DNA from: Enterocloster bolteae
Lineage (GTDB): Bacteria; Bacillota_A; Clostridia; Lachnospirales; Lachnospiraceae
Assembly (NCBI GenBank): GCA_021769025.1
Contig: JAETTS010000218.1
Location: 1-5,114, forward strand
DNA: 5,114 nucleotides
Direction: 5' to 3'
Shown here: one piece after another, positions 1 to 5,114 of the stretch
How the letters are laid out: every line of letters starts with the position of its first letter
Numbering within the stretch: position 1 is the first letter of the stretch
Made by a program: the position numbers and the translations under genes
Notes under the pieces: model-generated
Told to the model about the DNA's origin: nothing
Databases searched by the model: none
The model's input: only the letters and a program-made list of their open reading frames with translations

Positions 1-1443
1 GAGGAACCTTCGGAGGAGGAGTCCTATGAGATTTTAAAGGGGCTGCGGGAGAAATACGAGGAACACCACAAGGTGACTATTACGGATCAGGCCCTGAAGG
101 CGGCGGTAAAGCTGTCTGCCCGGTATATCAATGACCGCTTCCTTCCAGATAAAGCCATTGACTTGATCGACGAGGCATCTTCCAAGCTGCGTCTGACTAA
201 TTTTGTGGAGCCGGAAGAGATTAAGGCGTTGGAGAAGGACATTGAGACGCTGGAGAGACAGAAAGAAAAGGCCATTAAGTCCGAGGCCTATGAGAAAGCC
301 GGGGACATTAAGAAGAAGCAGGAGAAGAAGCGGGATAGAATTGCCAAGATCCGTGACAGATGGCAGAAGGAAAAGTATACCAGGAAGCTGATTGTAGGTG
401 AGAATGAGATAGCGGATGTGGTCTCCGGATGGACCAAGATCCCGGTTCGGAAGCTGGAGGAGGAAGAATCCAAGCGGCTTCAGATGTTGGAATCCATCCT
501 TCATGAGAGAGTCGTAGGACAAAATGAGGCAGTGTCTTCGGTGGCCAAGGCGATCCGCCGCGGCAGGGTAGGGCTTAAAGATCCCAAGCGTCCCATTGGC
601 TCCTTCCTGTTTTTAGGGCCTACTGGCGTGGGGAAGACCGAACTGTGTAAATCTTTGGCGGAAGCCATGTTCGGTACGGAGAACGCCTTGATCCGGGTTG
701 ACATGTCGGAGTATATGGAGAAGCACAGTGTGTCCAAGATGATCGGCTCGCCGCCAGGATATGTAGGATATGATGAGGGCGGACAGCTAAGTGAAAAGGT
801 GCGTAGGAATCCCTATTCAGTAATTTTGTTTGATGAGATCGAGAAGGCCCATCCGGATGTGTTCAATATTCTTTTGCAAGTACTGGATGACGGGCATATC
901 ACAGATGCCCAGGGGCGCAAGATCAACTTCAAAAATACCATTCTGATCATGACATCCAATGCAGGGGCGGAGAATATCATTTCTCCCAAACGTCTGGGAT
1001 TTATGTCGGCCAATGATGAGAAGGAAAGCTATCAGTTCATGAAGGGACGGGTTATGGAAGAGGTTAAGCGGCTGTTCAAGCCAGAATTCATAAACCGTAT
1101 TGATGAGATGATCGTGTTCCATCCACTGAATAAGGAGAATATGAAGGAGATTGCATCCATCATGTTGAAAGCCATCAACAAAAGAACCGTGGAGCAGATG
1201 GGAATTACTCTTCATGTGTCCGAAGAAGGGAAGGAGTTCCTGATTGAAAAAGGATACGACGAGAAATACGGAGCCCGTCCGCTGCGCAGGGCTATTCAGA
1301 ATCAGTTGGAAGATAAGCTTGCAGAGAAGATTCTGGATGGAGAGGTGAAGGAAGGCGACGAGGTGGATGTGGTGAAGTCTGGTGAAGAACTGGGTTTTGT
1401 GACGAGATTAGCTGAGAAAGAAAGGGCGGTTGCTGCCAAGTAA
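1..1443 (+). CDS. clpC: ATP-dependent Clp protease ATP-binding subunit ClpC, C-terminal part (5' end outside window)
   Basis: Open from base 1 to TAA at 1441-1443, giving 480 residues. The family is usually about 810-820 residues, so roughly the first 330 (N domain and the D1 P-loop) lie outside the window. Seen, in window residue numbers: the end of D1 with the sensor-2-like DRFLPDKAIDLIDEA at about 47-61; a charged coiled-coil M domain with a UVR-like stretch at about 77-124; the D2 Walker A GPTGVGKT at 206-213; Walker B ending D278-E279; sensor-1 TSN with N320; an LGF tripeptide at 332-334, where ClpC proteins carry the ClpP-docking loop; the arginine-finger region PEFINRID at 361-368; and sensor-2 GARPLRR at 424-430. 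Known for the family: hexameric cytosolic unfoldase that feeds substrates to ClpP, often with the McsB adaptor and under CtsR control. The regulatory region is not in view. The UVR-like M domain and LGF loop separate it from ClpB. No clear terminator follows, so readthrough into the next gene is possible. Confidence 0.97.
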   Translation, partial: EEPSEEESYEILKGLREKYEEHHKVTITDQALKAAVKLSARYINDRFLPDKAIDLIDEASSKLRLTNFVEPEEIKALEKDIETLERQKEKAIKSEAYEKAGDIKKKQEKKRDRIAKIRDRWQKEKYTRKLIVGENEIADVVSGWTKIPVRKLEEEESKRLQMLESILHERVVGQNEAVSSVAKAIRRGRVGLKDPKRPIGSFLFLGPTGVGKTELCKSLAEAMFGTENALIRVDMSEYMEKHSVSKMIGSPPGYVGYDEGGQLSEKVRRNPYSVILFDEIEKAHPDVFNILLQVLDDGHITDAQGRKINFKNTILIMTSNAGAENIISPKRLGFMSANDEKESYQFMKGRVMEEVKRLFKPEFINRIDEMIVFHPLNKENMKEIASIMLKAINKRTVEQMGITLHVSEEGKEFLIEKGYDEKYGARPLRRAIQNQLEDKLAEKILDGEVKEGDEVDVVKSGEELGFVTRLAEKERAVAAK

Positions 1444-1509
1444 CCGTCCAGGAGTAATCGGAAGGTTTGCGTTGCCCCAAAATAAAAAGGGTTTTGGAAG
1501 AAAATCTGC

Positions 1510-1538
1510 TGGCTATTTGGCTAGGATTTGTGTATAAT
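1510..1538 (+). promoter_or_regulatory. Possible sigma-A promoter for the 137-residue gene
   Basis: A perfect TATAAT lies at 1533-1538. The hexamer 17 bases upstream (1510-1515, TGGCTA) is a poor -35 match, so the call rests on the -10 alone. Transcription would start near 1545, just before a 5-bp inverted repeat CCGGG/CCCGG (1550-1554 and 1567-1571). The gene may also be read through from clpC. Confidence 0.5.
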
Positions 1539-1621
1539 TGTGATAGTAGCCGGGAGAGAGTAACTGCCCGGTGAAAGAAAACAGCAGCATTAAAATGAGG
1601 ATAAGTGACGATGAGAACGCT

Positions 1622-1627
1622 AGGAGG
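1622..1627 (+). promoter_or_regulatory. Ribosome binding site that fixes the start of the 137-residue gene
   Basis: AGGAGG is followed by 9 bases and then ATG at 1637. It decides in favour of this ATG over the in-frame GTG at 1571 and ATG at 1595, which have much weaker upstream matches. Confidence 0.85.
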
Positions 1628-1636
1628 ACTGAAAAG

Positions 1637-2050
1637 ATGCCGGTGGTTGAAGAATTGATCCGTGCAGAGGCAGACGGAAGCTTAAGCTTTGGAAATTACA
1701 AATTGGAGAAAAAGACAAAATTAGACAATTTTGAGCAGAATGGGGACTTGTATAAGATTAAGACATTCCATGAAATTACCAAGCTGGAGAGAAACGGAAT
1801 GTTCGTATATGAGTCGGTTCCCGGCACAGCTGTAAAACATTTTGTGGCGGAGGACTGGGGCGTGGAGTTCCAGGTAGAAGGTGCCAAGGATGTGCAGATT
1901 ACGGTGCAGCTGGAGGATGATAAGGCTTATGAGGTATTTGTGGATGGAGTAGCAGTAGGCGGCATGAAGACCAATATGAGCGGGAAGCTGAACTGTAGCG
2001 TGGAATTAAGCGAGGGCATCACTGCAGCGGTTAAGATTGTGAGGGAATAG
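1637..2050 (+). CDS. Conserved-looking protein of unknown function, 137 residues
   Basis: The start at ATG 1637 is chosen because a perfect AGGAGG sits 9 bases upstream; longer in-frame starts exist at 1571 (GTG) and 1595 (ATG). There is no signal peptide or membrane segment, so it is probably cytosolic. The N-terminal half is charged and ends in a distinctive EITKLERNGMFVYESVPGTA stretch (46-65). The C-terminal half (about 66-137) alternates hydrophobic and polar residues in several short predicted beta strands, with a turn-rich YEVFVDGVAVGGMKTN segment (98-113), suggesting a small beta-sandwich. From memory, similar Lachnospiraceae proteins carry the database name 'endosialidase catalytic beta chain'. 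I see no catalytic signature to support that and treat the name as unreliable. It lies 193 bases after clpC with a possible promoter of its own and a strong terminator downstream. Its function is unknown; a link to proteostasis is only suggested by position. Confidence 0.85.
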   Translation: MPVVEELIRAEADGSLSFGNYKLEKKTKLDNFEQNGDLYKIKTFHEITKLERNGMFVYESVPGTAVKHFVAEDWGVEFQVEGAKDVQITVQLEDDKAYEVFVDGVAVGGMKTNMSGKLNCSVELSEGITAAVKIVRE

Positions 2051-2133
2051 GAAATGCCGCGCAAAGGAATGCTGCAGGGATAAAAGTTGTAGAGACAATA
2101 GGAGTACGGAAAAGGATAGATTACATTTCATGT

Positions 2134-2161
2134 AAAAAGGATTGGGTTTCCAGTCCTTTTT
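2134..2161 (+). terminator. Rho-independent terminator after the 137-residue gene
   Basis: A 12-bp stem (2134-2145 with 2150-2161, one T-G wobble) closes a GTTT loop. The stem begins AAAAAGG and ends CCTTTTT, so the U-tract is part of the stem and it could work in both directions. It starts 83 bases after the stop codon. A smaller inverted repeat, TTACAT-TTC-ATGTAA (2121-2135), overlaps its 5' foot. Confidence 0.88.
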
Positions 2162-2226
2162 GCGTTAGAAAAAAGTTTTTGCTAAGGAACGCTTAACTGT
2201 GGGATGAATGCATGTGCATTTGAAGG

Positions 2227-2265
2227 AAAAAAGTGCAAAGCTTTTGGGCGGTTCTGCACCTTTTT
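2227..2265 (-). terminator. Bidirectional terminator, mainly serving the minus-strand 63-residue gene
   Basis: GTGCA (2233-2237) pairs with TGCAC (2255-2259); the stem extends inward, with one mismatch and wobbles, to about 10 pairs. It is flanked by six A on the left and five T on the right. Read on the minus strand, the stem ends in TTTTTT about 40 bases after the stop at 2300, a good intrinsic terminator. On plus it ends in CTTTTTATT and can back up the terminator at 2134-2161. Confidence 0.8.
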
Positions 2266-2299
2266 ATTGACATTATGGCCTGTGATTTAAAATGTTTGA

Positions 2300-2491
2300 T
2301 TACTCTTTCATCTTATCTATGTCTGTAAGGTTGACACCAAGAACCGTCAATATAGCCTTTATTGACAAATATTCATCTTTTAATTTTGCGTAAGTTCTTG
2401 TTGCGCCTTCTTCTTTGGCTACGATCATATAATCTTGTATTTTTTTGAAATCGTCTATGGCAATTTTAGCAATTTCTGCACTATTTGGCAT
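2300..2491 (-). CDS. Small helical protein of unknown function, 63 residues
   Basis: I choose the ATG whose codon occupies 2491-2489, because AGGTG (2502-2498 on minus) lies 6 bases upstream; the GTG at 2500-2498 is three codons longer in frame but overlaps that SD. The stop is TAA at 2302-2300. The protein looks almost wholly helical: an acidic/amphipathic first part (AEIAKIAIDDFKKIQDYM, 5-22), a short GATRTY linker (29-34), a second helix (KLKDEYLSIKAILTVLG, 36-52) and a NLTDIDKMKE tail. It has no cysteines, membrane segment or signal peptide. I do not recognise a named domain; small proteins ending in a similar LGVNLTDID motif seem familiar from Lachnospiraceae, but I cannot name the family. 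It is transcribed alone, against its neighbours, from its own promoter to its own terminator. Its GC content is about 33% by hand count, against about 50% in clpC and yifB, which may mean it arrived by transfer. A helix-bundle regulator or adaptor is conceivable but unproven. Confidence 0.82.
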   Translation of the reverse strand: MPNSAEIAKIAIDDFKKIQDYMIVAKEEGATRTYAKLKDEYLSIKAILTVLGVNLTDIDKMKE

Positions 2492-2497
2492 AGATAT

Positions 2498-2502
2498 CAC
2501 CT
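2498..2502 (-). promoter_or_regulatory. Ribosome binding site of the 63-residue gene
   Basis: Minus-strand AGGTG (within GCAGGTGAT) lies 6 bases before the ATG at 2491. It overlaps the alternative GTG start at 2500, which argues against that longer start. Confidence 0.75.
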
Positions 2503-2541
2503 GCTTTCTATGGGATCGTCTGATAGGATTTTGATATATTT

Positions 2542-2570
2542 ATTATAACAAAAGGCATGAAATGTGTAAA
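2542..2570 (-). promoter_or_regulatory. Sigma-A promoter of the 63-residue gene
   Basis: On the minus strand: -35 TTTACA (2570-2565), a 17-base spacer and a perfect -10 TATAAT (2547-2542). Transcription should start near 2535, leaving an untranslated leader of about 44 bases. The near-consensus elements suggest fairly strong, housekeeping-type transcription. Confidence 0.85.
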
Positions 2571-2582
2571 GCCAATTCCGAT

Positions 2583-2602
2583 CTTTATTCAGCCTTTATT
2601 CA
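2583..2602. repeat. Direct repeat CTTTATTCA x2, 11-base period
   Basis: CTTTATTCA occurs at 2583-2591 and again at 2594-2602, in phase with about one helical turn. It lies 13 bases upstream of the -35 box of the minus-strand promoter. The overlapping ATCTTTAT (2581-2588) recurs inverted as ATAAAGAT (2619-2626). It could be a regulator site or an UP-element-like AT-rich sequence; chance is not excluded in DNA this AT-rich. Confidence 0.5.
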
Positions 2603-2670
2603 AGTAAGAGACAAATTCATAAAGATGGTGTTAACTTTGTGAAAAAAATATAAAAGGCTAGGGAAGCTGC

Positions 2671-2699
2671 TTGTCAATTCCAAGAATTTGGGGTATAGT
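2671..2699 (+). promoter_or_regulatory. Sigma-A promoter of the yifB-dprA operon
   Basis: -35 TTGTCA (2671-2676), a 17-base spacer and -10 TATAGT (2694-2699); one mismatch to consensus in each hexamer. The expected transcript start is near 2706, giving an untranslated leader of about 150 bases before the yifB start at 2856. Confidence 0.8.
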
Positions 2700-2843
2700 A
2701 ATTTTATTATTTCAAAACAGGTTTCGTATCTTGTAACAGATCTTGTTTTATATCTTATTTTCTACGATAGCTTATCGGGAGAATCCCATATTGAGAGTAT
2801 TATGTATGAAGAGAGCCATTAAAAAAGAATTGGATTGGATGGC

Positions 2844-2850
2844 AAGGAGG
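2844..2850 (+). promoter_or_regulatory. Ribosome binding site that fixes the yifB start
   Basis: AAGGAGG lies 5 bases before GTG 2856. The out-of-frame ATG at 2854 is only 3 bases away, too close for good initiation. An in-frame TTG at 2835 lies upstream of this SD and lacks one of its own. Confidence 0.87.
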
Positions 2851-2855
2851 AGAAT

Positions 2856-4406
2856 GTGTTTTGTAATGTGTGCAGTATTGGTCTTTTTGGCATGGAAGGG
2901 AAGCTGGTTCATGTTGAGGTGGATGCCAGCGATGGGCTTCCTTCTTTTATCATGGTAGGGATTTTGGCCCCGGAGGTGAGAGAGGCTCAGGACAGAGTCA
3001 GAACAGCTCTTAAGAATTCCGGATTTTGTTTTCGACCTAAAAAGGTAACAGTTAATTTGTCTCCTGCTGACATACGGAAATGTGGAACAGGCTTTGATTT
3101 GGCTATTGCGGCAGGGGTTTTGGGGGCCAATCAGCTGTTGGACTGTAACTGCTTTAAAGATTCGGTGCTTCTGGGGGAATTGGGGCTGGATGGTCAGGTA
3201 AAAGGGGTTCGGGGAGTTTTGTCGATGGTGATGGAAGCCAGAAGATGTAAAATGCGTGTGTGCTACCTGCCATGGGAGAATGTAAAAGAGGGTAGGATGA
3301 TTCCGGACATTGAGATTGTGGGAATCAGGCACATCAAAGAATTGGTGGAGATTATAGAAAGGAACTATCTTCCGCAGGATGAAGGAGAAATGGAGAATGC
3401 AGAGACAGGTTCGGAGGCAGAATCCGATGTTTATGATGTAGACTACGGACAGGTGCAGGGACAATTTTTGGTGAAAAGGGCCACGGAGGTCGCCGTAGCC
3501 GGAAGGCATAATCTTCTTTATATTGGTCCGGCAGGAACAGGAAAAACCATGATTGCAGAGCGGATTCCTACGATCATGCCCACTTGTACATCACAGGAGC
3601 AGTTAGAGATTTCCCAGATATACAGCATTTGCGGCTTGTTACCCAGAGACAGGCCTCTTATGACCAGAAGGCCATTCTGTCATCCTCACCATTCCGCTAC
3701 GGCTCAGGCATTGACAGGTGGGGGCAAGAATCCTGTGCCAGGAGAGATGTCCCTGGCATCTAAAGGGGTTTTATTTTTGGATGAACTTCCGGAATTTTCC
3801 AAACAGGCCATTGAGGCTATGAGACAGCCTTTGGAGGATCATAAGGTGATTTTGTCCAGAGTTTCCGGCAGATACGAGTTTCCGGCAGATTTTATGCTGG
3901 TAGCTGCAATGAACCCATGCCCCTGTGGGCATTATCCGGATAGAAATCGATGCAACTGCAGTGAAGCACAGGTGCAGAAATACATAAAGCGTGTATCAAA
4001 GCCTATTTTGGACAGGATCGACATCTGTGTAGAGGCGGCACCAGTAGCATTTGAAGAATTGCGGAAAAAAAAGAAGCAGGAAACATCCGAACGGATTCGT
4101 GAGAGAGTGGAGAGAGGAAGAGAAATTCAAAAAAATCGGTTTCAGGGAAGGATGGTTCAGTTTAACAGCCAGATGGATGCAGAGATGATAGAAGAATTCT
4201 GCAGATTGACAAAAGAGGATGAACATTTTTTCAAAGAAATCTTTCAGAAAAAAGGATTGAGTGCCAGGGCTTACGGAAAGATACTGAAGGTAGCAAGAAC
4301 CATCGCAGATCTGGATGCCTCGGAATCCATAATGCATAAACATCTGTGTGAAGCTATAGGATATCGGAATCTGGAGGAAAGATATTGGAACGGAATAAAA
4401 TTGTAG
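2856..4406 (+). CDS. yifB: YifB/ComM-family Mg-chelatase-like AAA+ ATPase, complete
   Basis: 516 residues from GTG 2856, close to the family's usual ~500-510. The start is set by AAGGAGG and by the N-terminus MFCNVCSIGLFGMEG, which lines up with the typical YifB beginning. Domains: an N-terminal ChlI-type/Lon-like fold with HVEVDASDGLPSF and KKVTVNLSPADIRK (about 14-165); an acidic linker (about 174-197); the AAA+ Mg_chelatase domain with Walker A GPAGTGKT (224-231), Walker B LFLDE (306-310), a cysteine-rich CPCG (355-358) plus CNC (366-368) insert that could bind metal, and LDRID (385-389); and a C-terminal domain with GLSARAYGKILKVARTIADL (467-486). Known: ComM, the Gram-negative relative, is a hexameric helicase promoting branch migration in natural transformation; the role in Clostridia is less clear. 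The resemblance to Mg-chelatase does not imply chlorophyll synthesis. Odd: the usual RPFR-x-PHH motif reads RPFCHPHH here (272-279), with Cys in place of Arg. It is first in a probable operon with dprA. Confidence 0.95.
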   Translation: MFCNVCSIGLFGMEGKLVHVEVDASDGLPSFIMVGILAPEVREAQDRVRTALKNSGFCFRPKKVTVNLSPADIRKCGTGFDLAIAAGVLGANQLLDCNCFKDSVLLGELGLDGQVKGVRGVLSMVMEARRCKMRVCYLPWENVKEGRMIPDIEIVGIRHIKELVEIIERNYLPQDEGEMENAETGSEAESDVYDVDYGQVQGQFLVKRATEVAVAGRHNLLYIGPAGTGKTMIAERIPTIMPTCTSQEQLEISQIYSICGLLPRDRPLMTRRPFCHPHHSATAQALTGGGKNPVPGEMSLASKGVLFLDELPEFSKQAIEAMRQPLEDHKVILSRVSGRYEFPADFMLVAAMNPCPCGHYPDRNRCNCSEAQVQKYIKRVSKPILDRIDICVEAAPVAFEELRKKKKQETSERIRERVERGREIQKNRFQGRMVQFNSQMDAEMIEEFCRLTKEDEHFFKEIFQKKGLSARAYGKILKVARTIADLDASESIMHKHLCEAIGYRNLEERYWNGIKL

Positions 4407-4444
4407 AAAGGTATTGTGGTGGCAGGCATGATATGGGAAGACAG

Positions 4445-4449
4445 GGAGG
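4445..4449 (+). promoter_or_regulatory. Ribosome binding site that fixes the dprA start
   Basis: GGAGG, in an AGGGAGGA context, lies 6 bases before GTG 4456. The overlapping out-of-frame ATG at 4454 opens only an 8-codon frame. The next in-frame ATG (4477) is 28 bases away and lacks a good SD. Confidence 0.75.
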
Positions 4450-4455
4450 AAAGAT

Positions 4456-5114
4456 GTGGCAGAGAAGCAGCAGGATATGACAAAAAATAATCTGGCAGAA
4501 CGAAGGAATCAGGAAAAAGAAACAGAGTATTTGTACTGGTTGTGCCAGGTTCCAGGCATAGGTGCAGTTTCTATGGCACGTCTGTGGAATCATTTTCATT
4601 CCTTTGAGCGCATCTATAATATAGAAGGAATGCAGTTTGTGTCCATGGGAATTCTATCCTCAAAGGCAGGGGCATATTTTGATAGTTGGAAAGGAAAGCT
4701 GGAGGAGGAAAGAAGCCGGTATCGAAAACTGCATGAAAAAGGAATCCGATTTGTGTCCATATTGGACTCCATATATCCGAAACGGTTAACTTGTATCTAT
4801 GATTTTCCCATGGCTCTCTATGTGATAGGAGACATGCCAGCGGACAATATTCCCACAGCGGCGATTATTGGAGCTAGAAATTGTACCAGCTATGGGAGAC
4901 AGGTGGCGAGAATGCTGGGAAAGCGTCTTGGGGAGGCAGGCATTCAGGTAATCAGCGGTATGGCCCTTGGGATTGACGGGGCAGGTCACGAGGGGACGCT
5001 GGAAGGAAAAGGAAGAACCTTTGCCGTGCTGGGAAGTGGTGTGGATGTGTGCTATCCTCAGAGGCATTGGCCCTTGTATTGTAGAATACCGGAAAACGGA
5101 GGCATTCTGTCGGA
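4456..5114 (+). CDS. dprA: DNA-processing protein DprA (Smf), N-terminal part (3' end outside window)
   Basis: The frame opens at GTG 4456 behind GGAGG, after an in-frame stop at 4429, and runs off the window after 219 codons; the family is about 360 residues. Seen: a charged N-terminal tail (1-23), a helix-hairpin-helix-like segment VPGIGAVSMARLWNHF (32-47) of the SAM-like N domain, then the start of the Rossmann-type DNA-binding fold with AAIIGARN (135-142), the family hallmark SGMALGIDGAGH (167-178) and AVLGSGVDVCYP further on. Known: DprA binds single-stranded DNA in the cytosol and loads RecA on it, protecting incoming DNA during transformation; it is also present in many bacteria not known to be competent. 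It lies 49 bases after yifB with no terminator between, so the two are probably cotranscribed from 2671-2699. In Clostridia topA often follows; that would lie beyond the window. Confidence 0.95.
   Translation, partial: MAEKQQDMTKNNLAERRNQEKETEYLYWLCQVPGIGAVSMARLWNHFHSFERIYNIEGMQFVSMGILSSKAGAYFDSWKGKLEEERSRYRKLHEKGIRFVSILDSIYPKRLTCIYDFPMALYVIGDMPADNIPTAAIIGARNCTSYGRQVARMLGKRLGEAGIQVISGMALGIDGAGHEGTLEGKGRTFAVLGSGVDVCYPQRHWPLYCRIPENGGILS

Larger units (their letters stand above)
2501..2855. other. Intergenic region between two divergent genes (about 355 bases)
   Basis: This AT-rich stretch holds a minus-strand promoter (2542-2570), a 9-bp direct repeat and an 8-bp inverted repeat (2581-2626), a plus-strand promoter (2671-2699), and a roughly 150-base leader for yifB with several short inverted repeats: AAAACAGG/CTTGTTTT (2714-2721 with 2742-2749), CGATA-GCT-TATCG (2765-2777) and GGGA-GAA-TCCC (2777-2787). 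I see no convincing gene, tRNA or known riboswitch in it. Confidence 0.7.

Noticed and set aside
1477..1497. Possible terminator after clpC (CCAAAA...TTTTGG)
   Set aside because: Only a 6-bp AT-rich stem with a 9-base loop and no following T-run; too weak to call.
1571..1636. 22-residue N-terminal extension of the 137-residue protein from GTG 1571
   Set aside because: The extension would cover the perfect AGGAGG of the ATG at 1637, and its own upstream sequence gives a weaker, more distant SD.
2162..2192. Hairpin GCGTT...AACGC with an A-run/T-run centre after the first terminator
   Set aside because: Imperfect pairing with bulges and no tail; it adds nothing beyond the two clear terminators.
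2802..2822. Six-residue leader peptide (MYEESH) before yifB
   Set aside because: No SD and no run of regulatory codons to suggest translational attenuation.
2743..2958. 71-codon plus ORF overlapping the yifB start
   Set aside because: It starts at TTG without SD and its hydrophobic half is yifB read in another frame. Kept only as a low-level finding about the ATGTG overlap, not as a gene.
2772..3509. Long minus-strand ORF (245 codons) opposite yifB
   Set aside because: It lies antisense to the well supported yifB N-terminal domain, has no SD or promoter that I can see, and its composition (His/Leu/Ser-rich) is that of a complementary-strand shadow.
4428..4490. 20-codon ORF between yifB and dprA
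   Set aside because: Short, overlaps the dprA SD and start in another frame, and has no SD of its own.
4786..5067. Minus-strand ORF opposite dprA
   Set aside because: Antisense to the DprA Rossmann-fold motifs, no recognisable domain; a shadow.

Overview
The window looks like chromosomal DNA from a low-to-mid GC Gram-positive bacterium of the class Clostridia, most likely Lachnospiraceae. This rests on three things: a ClpC-type (not ClpA/ClpB) unfoldase, a YifB/DprA pair with Clostridia-like sequences, and strong AGGAGG-type ribosome binding sites with A/T-rich sigma-A-type promoters. The genus cannot be fixed from the sequence alone.

Layout. Bases 1-1443 (+) are the C-terminal ~480 residues of ClpC, the AAA+ unfoldase partner of ClpP; the gene starts outside the window. 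Bases 1637-2050 (+) encode a 137-residue conserved-looking cytosolic protein of unknown function, with a possible promoter at 1510-1538 and a strong terminator at 2134-2161. Bases 2300-2491 (-) encode a 63-residue helical protein of unknown function in a complete, self-contained transcription unit: near-consensus promoter at 2542-2570, SD at 2498-2502 and a bidirectional terminator at 2227-2265. It is markedly AT-rich (about 33% GC by hand count, against about 50% for its neighbours). Bases 2492-2855 are a divergent intergenic region with a second near-consensus promoter on + (2671-2699), short repeats and a roughly 150-base leader. Bases 2856-4406 (+) are a complete yifB/comM-type AAA+ ATPase gene. 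Bases 4456-5114 (+) are the first 219 codons of dprA, cut by the window end.

How the genes relate. ClpC belongs to protein quality control. YifB and DprA form a separate probable operon (49-base gap, no terminator between them) concerned with DNA processing: DprA loads RecA on incoming single-stranded DNA, and the YifB/ComM family includes a branch-migration helicase in transformable Gram-negatives. Both of these genes start at GTG, inside an ATGTG sequence, behind strong SDs.

I see no mobile element, CRISPR array, tRNA or rRNA, and no clear new defence or other multi-gene system. The points most worth a second look are the autonomous AT-rich 63-residue gene, the structured yifB leader and its repeats, the 137-residue unknown next to clpC, and an Arg-to-Cys change in a conserved YifB motif.
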